A stretch of 64,000 nt of DNA from Ornithinimicrobium ciconiae (GCF_007197575.1 NZ_CP041616.1:2976001-3040000); one strand, 5' to 3'. Positions 1-8,404 are shown, numbered from the stretch's first letter. Notes: generated from the sequence alone by a model not told the origin. Numbers and translations: made by a program.

Positions 1-1
1 C

Positions 2-577
2 CCGTGGCGGGCGGGCCAGACCGACTTCGCACTCGGGGCCTGCTCCGTGGGGGTCCTCGACGACCTGCGCGGAGGCGAGGACGCCGACGGTCGTCCGCTC
101 GCCGTGACCTCCCGCGCCGTGGCCGACGAGATCGCCGCCGCGGCTGACCTGGTGAAGGGGAAGGCCTCTGGGGTTCCCGCCGTGCTGGTGCGTGGCCTGA
201 CCCCAGGCACAGTCAGCAACCCCGGCGCTGCCGGGGCTCGGGTCCTGGTGCGCACCGGGCCCGGTGACTGGTTCGCCCTGGGCTCGGTGGAGGCGGTGCG
301 CACAGCGCTGGGTGTCCCGCCGGGCACCGCCGCGGCGGAGGAGGTCGGCATCCCGGATGTTGCACCGGAGGAGTATGCCGATCGGCTGGAGCGCGCGATC
401 CGCCTCGCCGTGCACGGGGAGGGCGCGGCGTCGGTGACGCCGGTGCCGGGCGGCTCGGGCGAGCTGACGGTGCAGGCCCAGGACCCCTACGTGGCCGGGC
501 GGGTGGCTGCCCGTCTCGAGGTGGCGCTGGCCAGCGAGGGACTCACCGGCGTGCATGTCACTCGCGCGACCGCGTGA
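2..577 (+). CDS. cofE: Coenzyme F420-0:L-glutamate ligase, C-terminal part (5' end outside window)
   Basis: This is the 3' part of an F420 gamma-glutamyl ligase, which adds glutamates to F420-0 in the cytoplasm. The frame is open from base 2, so the true start lies upstream. The residues PWRAGQTDFALG and the downstream VADEIAAAADLVKGK stretch are CofE signatures. After the CofE core about 110 residues follow (from about base 205) that do not look like the nitroreductase domain fused in mycobacterial FbiB; I do not recognise this tail. The family call is confident because several F420-dependent enzymes lie in the same window (12.5, 37.7 and 39.9 kb). Confidence 0.85.
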   Translation, partial: PWRAGQTDFALGACSVGVLDDLRGGEDADGRPLAVTSRAVADEIAAAADLVKGKASGVPAVLVRGLTPGTVSNPGAAGARVLVRTGPGDWFALGSVEAVRTALGVPPGTAAAEEVGIPDVAPEEYADRLERAIRLAVHGEGAASVTPVPGGSGELTVQAQDPYVAGRVAARLEVALASEGLTGVHVTRATA

Positions 578-626
578 CGGGTTCTGCTCCAGTCGGCGCC
601 TGACCACCAAGGCCACACCGACCGCC

Positions 627-709
627 TACCAAACCCCTCCACAAAGACGCGAGCCGCCGACGAAACCCCTCCAAAAAGACGTGAGCCACCTACGAAACCC
701 CTCTAAAAA
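627..709. repeat. Tandem 32-bp repeat, about 2.6 copies, at the 3' end of the AlkA-like gene
   Basis: Copies lie at 627-658, 659-690 and a partial copy at 691-709. Each carries a core such as CGAAACCCCTCCAAAAAGAC followed by GTGAGCCACC or a close variant. Copies 1 and 2 differ at a handful of positions. The partial third copy contains the stop codon (703-705) of the minus-strand glycosylase gene. The period is constant at 32 bp and there are no unique spacers, so it is not a CRISPR. Confidence 0.85.
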
Positions 710-1632
710 TGGGTGGGGAGGTGGGTGCGGGGGGCCATGCGGGGGCCCCTGCGCGGGCGCATCGCCCCGGCCAGCTGGAGCAGGCGCTGCACCCGGTAGC
801 GGTGCCCCCGGTAGGGCTCGAGCAGTTCGGCGAGGCCGTCGTCGTCGACCTCCTGACCGGTCAGCGCCCACCCGATGTTCTTCGCCACGTGATAGTCCCC
901 GAAACTCACCGCATCGGCATCCCCCAGCGCCCGGTGTGCGGTCTCGGAGGCCGTCCAGACACCCACCCCCGGCACGGCTCTCAGCCGCCGATGCGCCTGC
1001 GGCAGTGGCAGGTCAGTGACCTGCGCCAAGCGCTCGGCCACACGGGTGACCCGCATCAGGGTGTCGGCGCGCTGCGGACTGACGCCCATCCGCAGCCACT
1101 CCCAGGACGGCACCTGGCGCAGGCGCTCGGCGTCGGGGGCGACATAAAGCCCGAACTCACCGCCCGGGCCAGGAGCGATCTCGCCGAACCGGCGCACCAG
1201 GCGCCGATAGCCGGCGAAGGCCTCCTGCCCGGTGACCTTCTGCTCGATGATCGCCGGCACCAGGGACTCCAGCACCAGGCCGGTCCGGGGCACGCGCCAG
1301 CCGACGCCACGGTGGGCCAGGGCCGCGGCGACCGGTGCATGGTGCGGCACAAAGCCCGAGATGTTGTCGTCCTGGCCGAGCATCTGGGGCACCCGGTCCA
1401 GCAGCCAGTCCGCCGCCTCGGGCGATCCCCAGGCGTGGCAGGCGATCCGCCCCTCGGAGGCGCGGACGGCCAGGCGCAGCGTCACCGGCCCACGTGGGGT
1501 GCGCACCCCACGCCACAGGGCCCGCTCCTCCGACCTCCAGGTCGGGTCGCCCGCCCCGCGACGCAGCGGTCCCCAGGTCGCCACGATGTCGACCGTCCGC
1601 CCCGGGACCCAGATCCGCGCCAGGGGTCGCAT
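703..1632 (-). CDS. DNA-3-methyladenine glycosylase 2 / AlkA-like HhH-GPD protein
   Basis: A base-excision glycosylase of the AlkA/HhH-GPD superfamily, expected to remove alkylated purines. The helix-hairpin-helix reads LRAVPGVGVWTASE and is followed by DADAVSFGDYH, where the second Asp fits the catalytic position. The N-terminal half has the AlkA-like beta-rich lead. The ATG at 1632 gives MRPLARIWVPGR, which resembles family N-termini; the frame stays open to a GTG at 1689, so the start is uncertain by up to 19 codons. The gene diverges from the TIGR03089 gene. Its stop codon lies inside the last copy of the 32-bp repeat array. Confidence 0.82.
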   Translation of the reverse strand: MRPLARIWVPGRTVDIVATWGPLRRGAGDPTWRSEERALWRGVRTPRGPVTLRLAVRASEGRIACHAWGSPEAADWLLDRVPQMLGQDDNISGFVPHHAPVAAALAHRGVGWRVPRTGLVLESLVPAIIEQKVTGQEAFAGYRRLVRRFGEIAPGPGGEFGLYVAPDAERLRQVPSWEWLRMGVSPQRADTLMRVTRVAERLAQVTDLPLPQAHRRLRAVPGVGVWTASETAHRALGDADAVSFGDYHVAKNIGWALTGQEVDDDGLAELLEPYRGHRYRVQRLLQLAGAMRPRRGPRMAPRTHLPTHF

Positions 1633-1702
1633 CGAGGTGGTCCGGACTGTCACAAGCGCCAGAATGACACGGCGTGATCCGACGAGCACGCCCGGTCTCG
1701 GC

Positions 1703-1708
1703 TAGCGT
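1703..1708 (+). promoter_or_regulatory. -10 element TAGCGT, leaderless start
   Basis: TAGCGT ends 6 nt before the GTG at 1715, so transcription should begin at or next to the start codon. No Shine-Dalgarno sequence is present. Confidence 0.6.
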
Positions 1709-1714
1709 GACCCC

Positions 1715-2440
1715 GTGCTCACCCCTCACCAGGCGCTCACCGACCTCGTCCGGGAGGACCCCACCCGGCCCGCCGTGACGTTCTATGACGACACCCCCGG
1801 ACCGACGCAGGGCGAGCGCATCGAGATCTCGCGCCGCGTGCTGGACAACTGGGTCGCCAAGGCCGCCAACGCGCTGCAGGAGGGGCTTGACGTGCAGCGC
1901 GGGTCCGTGGTGCTGCTGGACCTGCCGTCCCCGCACTGGCGCGCCTGCTACTGGGCCCTGGCCGTGTGGGCCGTCGGCGCCACCCTGACGCTGGACCCCC
2001 ACGAGGGCGCCGACGTGCTGATCACCACGACCCCGGACTCCCCCACCGCGGAGGACGCGGACGAGGTCGTGGCCGTCACCCTCGCGGCGCTGGCCCGCGA
2101 GTATGTCGGCGACCTGCGTTCCGGGGTGATGGACGAGGCCAAGGAGGTCTCCAGCTTTGGCGACGGGTTCTCCCCGTGGGACGAGCCGGAGGAGGACGAC
2201 GCCGCCCTGGTCCACGAAGGCACCCGGACCTCCTACGGAGAGCTGTTCGCACCCTTTGCGGACGCGGACCACCGGTGGCCGCCAGGCTCCCGCGTCCTGG
2301 TGACCAGCGACTCGGCACACGACCTCCTGCAGCACCTGCTGCACGCCCTGGTCGCCGGCTCATCCCTGGTCCTGGTGCGCGGATCCGGTGCAGATGATGA
2401 CGGGCGACTGGCGAGCGAGGGAGTGACCCTGCGCACGTAG
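1715..2440 (+). CDS. TIGR03089 family protein (truncated acyl-adenylate-ligase-like fold)
   Basis: 241 residues. It resembles the actinobacterial TIGR03089 family, a short relative of AMP-binding enzymes. The N-terminal half has the recognisable pattern of an adenylate-forming enzyme (RGSVVLLDLPSPHWRACYWA, then a small ALAVWAVGAT segment). The ATP-binding P-loop and C-terminal lid of full-length ligases are absent, so catalysis is doubtful. The function is unknown. An LCP ligase gene and a glycosyltransferase gene lie a few kb downstream, which may hint at envelope work, but this is inference. Start GTG, leaderless. Confidence 0.75.
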   Translation: MLTPHQALTDLVREDPTRPAVTFYDDTPGPTQGERIEISRRVLDNWVAKAANALQEGLDVQRGSVVLLDLPSPHWRACYWALAVWAVGATLTLDPHEGADVLITTTPDSPTAEDADEVVAVTLAALAREYVGDLRSGVMDEAKEVSSFGDGFSPWDEPEEDDAALVHEGTRTSYGELFAPFADADHRWPPGSRVLVTSDSAHDLLQHLLHALVAGSSLVLVRGSGADDDGRLASEGVTLRT

Positions 2441-2475
2441 CGGCGCCCGCCCACCGGCGAGCGTCAGGGCACCGG

Positions 2476-2481
2476 TAGTGT
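2476..2481 (+). promoter_or_regulatory. -10 element TAGTGT, leaderless start of scoA
   Basis: TAGTGT lies 8 nt before the ATG at 2490. A GTG at 2478 overlaps this hexamer, which argues that ATG 2490 is the true start. Confidence 0.55.
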
Positions 2482-2489
2482 CTGGTCGC

Positions 2490-3284
2490 ATGGACAAGGT
2501 TGTCAGCAGCGCAGAGGAAGCCGTCGAGGGCATCGAGGACGGCATGACCCTCACCGTGGGGGGCTTCGGGATCTCCGGGATCCCCGCCGTCCTGATCGAT
2601 GCCGTGCTCGCCAAGGGCGCCACAAACCTGGAGCTCGTCTCCAACAACTGTGGCATCGACGGCGCGGGCCTGGGCGTGCTCCTCGCCGCCCAGCGCGTGG
2701 GCCGGGTGATCGCCTCGTATGTCGGGGAGAACAAGGAGTTCGCCCGGCAGTACCTGTCCGGCGAGCTCGAGGTCGAGCTCACCCCGCAGGGCACCCTGGC
2801 GGAGCGGATGCGCTCGGCCGGCGCCGGCATCCCCGCGTTCTGGACACCCACCGGGGTGGGATCACTCGTCTCCGAGGGTGGCATGCCCTGGCTCTATGAC
2901 TCCGAGGGCAACGTCATCAAGAGTTCTCCGCCGAAGGAGAAGCGCGAGTACACCGTCCGTGGCCACACCCGCGAATACGTGCTCGAGGACTCGATCTTCG
3001 CCGACTTCGGGCTGGTGCACGCCGCCAAGGGCGACCGTCACGGCAACCTGGTCTTCAACAAGTCCGCCCGCAACTTCAACCCGTTGTGCGCCATGGCCGC
3101 CGGGGTGGCCGTCGCACAGGTCGAGGAGCTCGTCGAGCCCGGTGAGATCGACCCCGACGACGTGCACCTGCCCGGCATCTACGTCCAGCGGGTGCTGGCA
3201 CTGACCCCTGAGCAGGTCGCGGCCAAGGACATCGAGAAGCGCACCACCCGGCCGCGTCCGGCCGCGAACACTGAGGAGGCCTGA
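2490..3284 (+). CDS. scoA: 3-oxoacid CoA-transferase subunit A
   Basis: The alpha subunit of a succinyl-CoA/acetoacetate-type CoA-transferase, which moves CoA between a dicarboxyl-CoA and a 3-oxoacid in ketone-body and short-chain acid metabolism. The CoA-binding glycine loop reads TVGGFGISGIPAV near residues 20-32, followed by LELVSNNCGIDGAG, both typical of SCOT A. The 264-residue length is normal. The gene is 3 nt upstream of the beta subunit gene, so the two form an operon. The exact acyl substrate cannot be read from the sequence. Confidence 0.92.
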   Translation: MDKVVSSAEEAVEGIEDGMTLTVGGFGISGIPAVLIDAVLAKGATNLELVSNNCGIDGAGLGVLLAAQRVGRVIASYVGENKEFARQYLSGELEVELTPQGTLAERMRSAGAGIPAFWTPTGVGSLVSEGGMPWLYDSEGNVIKSSPPKEKREYTVRGHTREYVLEDSIFADFGLVHAAKGDRHGNLVFNKSARNFNPLCAMAAGVAVAQVEELVEPGEIDPDDVHLPGIYVQRVLALTPEQVAAKDIEKRTTRPRPAANTEEA

Positions 3285-3287
3285 GCC

Positions 3288-3926
3288 ATGGCACTGACCC
3301 GCGAGGAGATGGCTGCCCGCGCTGCCCTGGAGCTGCGCGACGGCGACTACGTCAACCTCGGCATCGGCATGCCGACCCTGGTGCCCAACTATGTGCCCGA
3401 CGACGTCGAGCTGGTCCTGCAGTCCGAGAACGGCATCCTCGGGGTGGGCCCCTACCCCTATGAGGGCGACGAGGACCCCGACCTGATCAATGCCGGCAAG
3501 GAGACCGTCACGCTGCGTGCCGGAGCATCGATCTTCGACTCGGCCACCAGTTTTGGCATGATCCGCGGAGGCAAGGTCGACGCCGCCATCCTGGGCGCGA
3601 TGCAGGTCTCCGCAGCCGGCGACATCGCCAACTGGATGATCCCCGGCAAGATGGTCAAGGGCATGGGCGGCGCGATGGACCTGGTCCTGGGCGCCAAGAA
3701 AGTCATCGTCCTGATGGACCACGTCGCCAAGGACGGCACCCACAAGATCGTGCAGGAGTGCTCGCTGCCGATCACCGGCCTGGCCGTCGTGCAGCGCATC
3801 ATCACCGACATCGCGGTGATCGACGTCACCGACGAGGGTCTGGTCCTGCGCGAGGTTCCCGAGGGCGTCACGCCCGAGGAGGTCCAGGACAAGACCGGAC
3901 CCACGCTCATCGTCGACCTGGCCTGA
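3288..3926 (+). CDS. scoB: 3-oxoacid CoA-transferase subunit B
   Basis: The beta subunit, 212 residues, which carries the active-site glutamate in [11 protein letters not shown]. This Glu forms the acyl-CoA thioester intermediate in the family. The preceding [16 protein letters not shown] is the usual SCOT B N-terminal motif. It begins right after scoA and ends 34 nt before a strong hairpin that should terminate the transcript. Both subunits look intact. Confidence 0.93.
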   Translation: MALTREEMAARAALELRDGDYVNLGIGMPTLVPNYVPDDVELVLQSENGILGVGPYPYEGDEDPDLINAGKETVTLRAGASIFDSATSFGMIRGGKVDAAILGAMQVSAAGDIANWMIPGKMVKGMGGAMDLVLGAKKVIVLMDHVAKDGTHKIVQECSLPITGLAVVQRIITDIAVIDVTDEGLVLREVPEGVTPEEVQDKTGPTLIVDLA

Positions 3927-3959
3927 CCCGCACAGCTCCACCCACGCTGCTGCGCTGAC

Positions 3960-3985
3960 GGGCGGGGACCCGACGGTCCCCGCCC
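3960..3985. terminator. Perfect 11-bp hairpin between convergent genes
   Basis: GGGCGGGGACC, loop CGAC, GGTCCCCGCCC. The stem is perfect with a 4-nt loop. It sits between scoB (plus) and the glycosyltransferase (minus) and can serve both strands. There is no U tract, which is usual for high-GC actinomycetes. Confidence 0.8.
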
Positions 3986-3987
3986 AT

Positions 3988-4047
3988 CAGTCGCTGCACC
4001 CGGGCCAGCGCTGCACCCGTCAGTCGCTGCACAAGGTCAGTCGCCGG
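3988..4047. repeat. Short tandem repeat (about 16-17 bp, 3.5 copies) spanning the glycosyltransferase stop codon
   Basis: Units CAGTCGCTGCACCCGGG (3988), CAGCGCTGCACCCGT (about 4006), CAGTCGCTGCACAAGGT (4021) and a partial CAGTCGCCGG (4038). On the minus strand, GCGACTGA, which holds the gene's own stop codon, recurs downstream of the stop. Confidence 0.7.
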
Positions 4048-5002
4048 TGGTCCCCCGCAAGAAACCGGACCCCCATGACAGGTGCATCGTGGCCAGCACC
4101 ACCGGGACCTGCGCGGCAACGCGGGGTCCGTGCTTGGCACCGATCACCGCCCCGCCGACGACGACCAGCCCGGCATATCCCAGGGGCAGGGCCAGCAGCG
4201 GGCGCCACACGAGCCCACCGACGGCACCGGCCACGACACCCACCAGGGCGGTCGGCGGGGCCAGGTATCGGGCGCTGACCGACTCCGGGTGCTGGCGCAC
4301 CAGGAAGCGGCGCCACTGACCGGTGCGGTAGTACTGCCTGGCCAGGGCCGGCAGGTCGCGGCGTGGGCGGTAGGTGACGGTCAGCTCCGGGGTGAACCAG
4401 ACCACCCCGCCCGCCTGCCGGATGCGCCAGTTCATCTCCCAGTCCTGGGCGCGCGCGTAGGAGGAGTCATAACCACCCACACGCCGCAGCCAGTCCCGGC
4501 GAAAGGCCCCCAGGAAGACGGTCTCGGCCTCGCCCGGCGCCCCACCGACGTGGAAGCGGGCCCCGCCCAACCCGAGCCGGGAGCCCATCGCCGCGGCCAC
4601 GGCGCGTTCGAAGTGGGTCTGCCCCTCGGCGAGCATCACCCCGCCCACATTGGCGGCGCCGGTCTCCTCCAGGATCCGCACGGCCGCGTCGATATAGCCC
4701 TCGGAGAGCTCTCCGTGACCATCCATCCGCACGATGATCTCGTGCGAGGCCGCCCCCAGCGCCGCGTTGAGACCGTCCGGGGTGCGCCCGGAGGGGTTGG
4801 CCACCAGGGTCAGGCGCGGGTCTTGCGCAGCCAGCTGCTCGGCGACCTCCTGGGTGCGGTCCCTGCTCGGTCCGATGGCCAGCACGACCTCCATCTCCCC
4901 GGCATACTCCTGCGCCAGCACCGACCCGACCGCCTCGGCGAGGTGCCGCTCCTCGTTGAGGATCGGCATGATGACGGAGACGGCAGGACGGGGATCAGTC
5001 AC
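4037..5002 (-). CDS. Family 2 glycosyltransferase, membrane-associated
   Basis: A GT-A fold glycosyltransferase that probably works at the inner face of the membrane on an envelope polysaccharide or lipid-linked sugar. The N-terminus has SVIMPILNEERHLAEAVGSV. The nucleotide/metal site reads VRMDGHGE (a DxH variant of DxD), and AQDWEMNWR matches the acceptor/catalytic loop. Two hydrophobic segments near the C-terminus (around residues 265-305) suggest membrane anchoring. I chose GTG 5002 because TAACCT lies 7 nt upstream; the frame stays open to 5071. It diverges from the LCP gene, and the shared promoter region suggests co-regulation in cell-wall assembly. Confidence 0.85.
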   Translation of the reverse strand: MTDPRPAVSVIMPILNEERHLAEAVGSVLAQEYAGEMEVVLAIGPSRDRTQEVAEQLAAQDPRLTLVANPSGRTPDGLNAALGAASHEIIVRMDGHGELSEGYIDAAVRILEETGAANVGGVMLAEGQTHFERAVAAAMGSRLGLGGARFHVGGAPGEAETVFLGAFRRDWLRRVGGYDSSYARAQDWEMNWRIRQAGGVVWFTPELTVTYRPRRDLPALARQYYRTGQWRRFLVRQHPESVSARYLAPPTALVGVVAGAVGGLVWRPLLALPLGYAGLVVVGGAVIGAKHGPRVAAQVPVVLATMHLSWGSGFLRGTTGD

Positions 5003-5009
5003 GTCGATG

Positions 5010-5015
5010 AGGTTA
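5010..5015 (-). promoter_or_regulatory. -10 element TAACCT, leaderless start of the glycosyltransferase
   Basis: Read on the minus strand, TAACCT ends 7 nt before the GTG at 5002. It is back-to-back with the LCP promoter at 5090. Confidence 0.55.
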
Positions 5016-5089
5016 CCTGCGGCACTGGTCGACGCGGCTTCGACGGGCCGATCCGGCGTGGGACGCAACATGCACCCAGATCGAACGCC

Positions 5090-5095
5090 TACCCT
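5090..5095 (+). promoter_or_regulatory. -10 element TACCCT, leaderless start of the LCP gene
   Basis: TACCCT lies 7 nt before the GTG at 5103, with no Shine-Dalgarno sequence. Confidence 0.55.
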
Positions 5096-5102
5096 GACGG
5101 GC

Positions 5103-6449
5103 GTGCCACACCATCCTGAGGACGACTGGACCCGCCCGATGCCGCGACCGCGCGGCTCGGGTGGGCGCTCGGCTGGTCGACGGCCGGAGGACTCCTGGCA
5201 AGACGGTCCCGAGGACGGCTACGAGGGCTCCGAGCACCACGCGGGCCTTGGTGGGCCCGGCTACGACGGGTTTGATGACCGCACGCGGGAGCTCCCCGCA
5301 GGGCGGCGCGCGACGGCGGCTGACTACGGCTACGCCGAGGATGAGTTCGCCGACGAGCAGTGGGTCGAGCGGGAGTATGCCGGTGAGCTGGCCGGTCGCG
5401 ACCGTCACCCAGAACACCGCCCTCCGGGGCGCCCCGGAGGTCCCGGGGGCCCCGCGGGCCCCGGGGGGCGTCCCCCGCGACGACGCACCCGCAAGCGCTA
5501 TGCCCTGCGGCGCACCCTCGCGATCCTGCTCCTGCTGGTCCTGGCCTATGTCGGCTCGATGATCTGGGCCGTCGCCAGCATCTGGAACTCCATCGAGCGG
5601 GTCGATGCCGCCCCCACCAACAGCGCCCGACCGGCCGCCGGCTCCGGGAGCAACTTCCTGCTCGTGGGCACCGACAGCCGCGAGGACCTGACCAGAGCGG
5701 AACGCAACGACCTGGTCACCGGGCACGCCGAGGGATCACGCGCCGACACGATCATGCTGCTGCACCTGCCGGACTCGGGCACCCCGACCCTGGTCTCCAT
5801 CCCCCGGGACTCCTACGTCGACATCCCGGGGATCGGCGCCAACAAGATCAACGCCGCCTATGCCAGCGGCGGCCCGAAGCTGCTGGTCGACACGGTCGAG
5901 CAGGCCACCGACCTGCGGATCGACGGCTATCTGGAGATCGGCTTCGGCGGGTTCGTGCACGTCGTGAGCACCGTGGGCGGTGTGCGGATGTGCCTCGACG
6001 AGCCGGTCCAGGACGACAAGACCCGGCTCGACCTGCCCGCGGGCTGCCAGGTCCTCGAGGGCGCCGAGGCGCTCAACTACGTCCGGATGCGCTATGGCGA
6101 TCCGCGCGGCGACCTCGGCCGGGTGGAGCGGCAGCGCGAGTTCCTGGCGGCACTCACCCACGAGATGGCGACCCCCAGCACCGTGCTGGTCCCGTGGCGC
6201 CTGCACGACGTGGGCACCGCCACCGGCTCCGCGATGACCCTGGGCGAGGACACCTCCATGTGGGAGACCGTGCAGATGGCACGCGGCATGCGCTCCATCT
6301 CCAACGGCGACGGTCAGTCGGTCACCGTTCCGGTCGCGGACGCGAACTACCAGACCAACGCCGGATCGAGCGTGCTGTGGGACGAGGCGAAGGCGGCTGA
6401 GCTCTTCGAGGCGCTCCGCACGGGCGATCCGCTGTCGATCGAGCCGTGA
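5103..6449 (+). CDS. LytR-CpsA-Psr (LCP) family cell-wall glycopolymer ligase
   Basis: LCP enzymes transfer lipid-linked glycopolymers onto peptidoglycan outside the membrane. 448 residues. The first about 130 residues are a cytoplasmic, disordered, acidic and Pro/Gly-rich tail, with one membrane helix at about 136-160 after an Arg/Lys cluster. The extracellular LCP domain has NFLLVGTDSRE, LVSIPRDSYVDIPG (pyrophosphate-binding Arg), KINAAYASGG and MRYGDPRGDLGRVERQREFL, all family hallmarks. The divergent glycosyltransferase and a methyltransferase 4 nt downstream fit a cell-envelope unit. GTG 5103 is preferred because of the -10 element just upstream. Confidence 0.92.
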   Translation: MPHHPEDDWTRPMPRPRGSGGRSAGRRPEDSWQDGPEDGYEGSEHHAGLGGPGYDGFDDRTRELPAGRRATAADYGYAEDEFADEQWVEREYAGELAGRDRHPEHRPPGRPGGPGGPAGPGGRPPRRRTRKRYALRRTLAILLLLVLAYVGSMIWAVASIWNSIERVDAAPTNSARPAAGSGSNFLLVGTDSREDLTRAERNDLVTGHAEGSRADTIMLLHLPDSGTPTLVSIPRDSYVDIPGIGANKINAAYASGGPKLLVDTVEQATDLRIDGYLEIGFGGFVHVVSTVGGVRMCLDEPVQDDKTRLDLPAGCQVLEGAEALNYVRMRYGDPRGDLGRVERQREFLAALTHEMATPSTVLVPWRLHDVGTATGSAMTLGEDTSMWETVQMARGMRSISNGDGQSVTVPVADANYQTNAGSSVLWDEAKAAELFEALRTGDPLSIEP

Positions 6450-6453
6450 TCGT

Positions 6454-7479
6454 GTGCCGACGCGCGCCGTGACCCACGACCCACGAGGTCGCAGATCCCT
6501 GAACCGGTGGTGGTTGAAGGCGATGGCGCAGGGCGGGCTGGCCGCGCTGCCCGGAGCCCACCGCATCGATGACCAGCTGCGGCGACGGCTGCGCCGTCCC
6601 TACCTCACCGAGGCCTACGCGCTGGGCAAGTGGCGCCATGTGGAGCAGCACCTCGCCGCCCTGCACCGCCGCCCCGGCGAGGACGTGGGTGACACCCGGG
6701 TGCTCGAGCTCGGGACCGGGTGGTTCCCCCTCGTGCCGCTCGGCCTGGCGCTGCACGGCGCCACGGTCCTCACCCTCGACAAGGCCAAGCACCTGGACGC
6801 GCAGCGGGTGCGGCTGAGCATGCAGGTGCTGCACGACCTGCTCACCAGTGGCCGCCTCGCGGCGGCCTCGCCGCAGCGGGTCGCGGTGCTGCAGGAGCTG
6901 CTCGCTGACAACCGGGAGCGCAGTGCCGCACAGCTCCTCGCCCCCCTGGGTGTGCGAGCGCGGATCGGCGACGCGCAGGATCTGAGCGCCGTCCCGGACG
7001 CCAGCGGGGCGCAGCTCCTCGTATCCAACAACACGCTGGAGCACATCCCCGCCGAGGTGCTCCGCGGCATCTTCGCGGCCTTTCACCGTGTCGGCACCAG
7101 CGACGCCAGGATGAGTCACTACATCGACCTCGCCGACCACTACGCCGGCTTCGACCCGCGGATCACCGAGTTCCACTTCCTCACGCTCAGCCCGGGCCGG
7201 TGGCGTCTGGCCAACAATGCTCTCGCCTACCAGAATCGGCTGCGGATCAGTGACTACCGCCGGCTCCTGCGCGAGAGCGGCTGGCTGGTGACCGGTCAGC
7301 AGTTGACGACCCGCAAGGCCCGGCAGGTGGAGGGGCTGGATCTGGTGCCTCCCTACGACCAGCTGACCAGTGAGGACCTGCTGGTGGTCAAGGCACACCT
7401 GGTCGCGGACCGCCGCGCAGGCTCCGTCCACCCGCCAGTCCACCCACCAGAGGCCAGCGCTGCTGACCTGGCAGAATAG
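6454..7479 (+). CDS. Class I SAM-dependent methyltransferase
   Basis: 341 residues with a Rossmann methyltransferase core. Motif I reads VLELGTGWFPLVPLGLA around residues 85-101, followed by an acidic ribose-binding strand (VLTLDKAKHLDA). NNTLEHIPAEVL matches the region after motif IV. The substrate is unknown. It starts 4 nt after the LCP stop and is probably cotranscribed, so an envelope glycan or lipid is a reasonable but unproven target. The last about 25 residues are low-complexity (HPPVHPPEAS). Confidence 0.8.
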   Translation: MPTRAVTHDPRGRRSLNRWWLKAMAQGGLAALPGAHRIDDQLRRRLRRPYLTEAYALGKWRHVEQHLAALHRRPGEDVGDTRVLELGTGWFPLVPLGLALHGATVLTLDKAKHLDAQRVRLSMQVLHDLLTSGRLAAASPQRVAVLQELLADNRERSAAQLLAPLGVRARIGDAQDLSAVPDASGAQLLVSNNTLEHIPAEVLRGIFAAFHRVGTSDARMSHYIDLADHYAGFDPRITEFHFLTLSPGRWRLANNALAYQNRLRISDYRRLLRESGWLVTGQQLTTRKARQVEGLDLVPPYDQLTSEDLLVVKAHLVADRRAGSVHPPVHPPEASAADLAE

Positions 7480-7506
7480 GGTTCCGGACCCCTCCTAGGA
7501 GCGACC

Positions 7507-8400
7507 ATGAACAGCCAGGACTCCCGCCCCGTCGTCGTCGGCTTCGACGGCTCGGACCGCGCAACGACAGCCGTGGAGTGGGCGGCACGGGCCGCCGAGC
7601 GCGGGCAGGCCCCGCTCGTCGTCGTGTGCGCGTCCAACCACATCCAGTTCGTCCCCGACGCCGGGGTCGGGCTGTGGACCCCGGAGGAGGCGCACCAGGC
7701 GTCCCTGGCCACGGCAGAGCGGGGCGCCGAGGTCGCCCGAGCCACCGCTTCGGGGTTGGCGGTGCGCACCGCCTCCTCGCTGGCCAGCGGAGCTGCTGCC
7801 CTCGAGAAGCACTCCGTCGGCGCCCGACTGGTCGTGGTCGGCAACAGCGGGCACGGGCGGGTCGCCGGCGTGCTCCTCGGATCCACCGCCTTTCACGTCG
7901 CCACTCACGCGCGGTGCCCCGTCGTCCTGGTCCCGGGTGCGGCGGATCTGCCGCTGCCCGGCCCCGGAGCCGGGGTGGTGGTGGCCACGGACGGTTCGGA
8001 GAGCGGGGCGAAGGCCGTCGAGCAGGCCGCGGAGCTGGCAGCACACTACGGTGCGCCGCTGCGGGTGCTGACCGTCTGGCAACGACCCGCGCAGGACCGG
8101 TACGCCCGGCCACCGGCGGGGTTGGGCTCCCCTGCCGAGGCCGAGGAGGCGGTGCGGACGGCTTCTGCCCGCGTCGCGGAGAGCGCTGTGCAGGCAGCCA
8201 CCCAGGCTCAACCGGATCTGACGGTCACCTCCGCGCTGGCCGAGGGGCGTGCCGCAGAAGCCATCGCGCGGGAGTCTGCGGACGCGGCCCTGCTCGTGGT
8301 GGGGGCACGTGGGCGGGGTGACCTGGCGAGCCTGCTCCTGGGGTCGACCAGTCGGGCCGTCCTGCACCTGGCCACCGTGCCCGTGCTGATCGTCCGCTGA
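7507..8400 (+). CDS. Universal stress protein, two tandem Usp domains
   Basis: 297 residues forming two UspA domains, of the kind that bind ATP and act in stress or dormancy responses in actinobacteria. Domain 1 ends with VVVGNSGHGRVAGVLLGST and domain 2 with VVGARGRGDLASLLLGST. Both match the G-2X-G-9X-G(S/T) nucleotide-binding signature. An AGGAG lies 8 nt before the ATG. selA follows 4 nt after the stop, so the two are likely cotranscribed. Confidence 0.92.
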   Translation: MNSQDSRPVVVGFDGSDRATTAVEWAARAAERGQAPLVVVCASNHIQFVPDAGVGLWTPEEAHQASLATAERGAEVARATASGLAVRTASSLASGAAALEKHSVGARLVVVGNSGHGRVAGVLLGSTAFHVATHARCPVVLVPGAADLPLPGPGAGVVVATDGSESGAKAVEQAAELAAHYGAPLRVLTVWQRPAQDRYARPPAGLGSPAEAEEAVRTASARVAESAVQAATQAQPDLTVTSALAEGRAAEAIARESADAALLVVGARGRGDLASLLLGSTSRAVLHLATVPVLIVR

Positions 8401-8404
8401 TGTC

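Noticed and set aside
627..709. Possible CRISPR or insertion-sequence end
   Set aside because: No spacers, no transposase and no terminal inverted repeats.
2862..3941. Long open frame antisense to scoA/scoB
   Set aside because: It mirrors the sense codons of two clear genes; its translation (Gly, His, Asp, Gln rich) is typical of antisense high-GC frames and matches no family.
4734..5102. N-terminal extension of the LCP protein
   Set aside because: It runs antisense to the glycosyltransferase; the -10 element at 5090 and GTG 5103 define the start.
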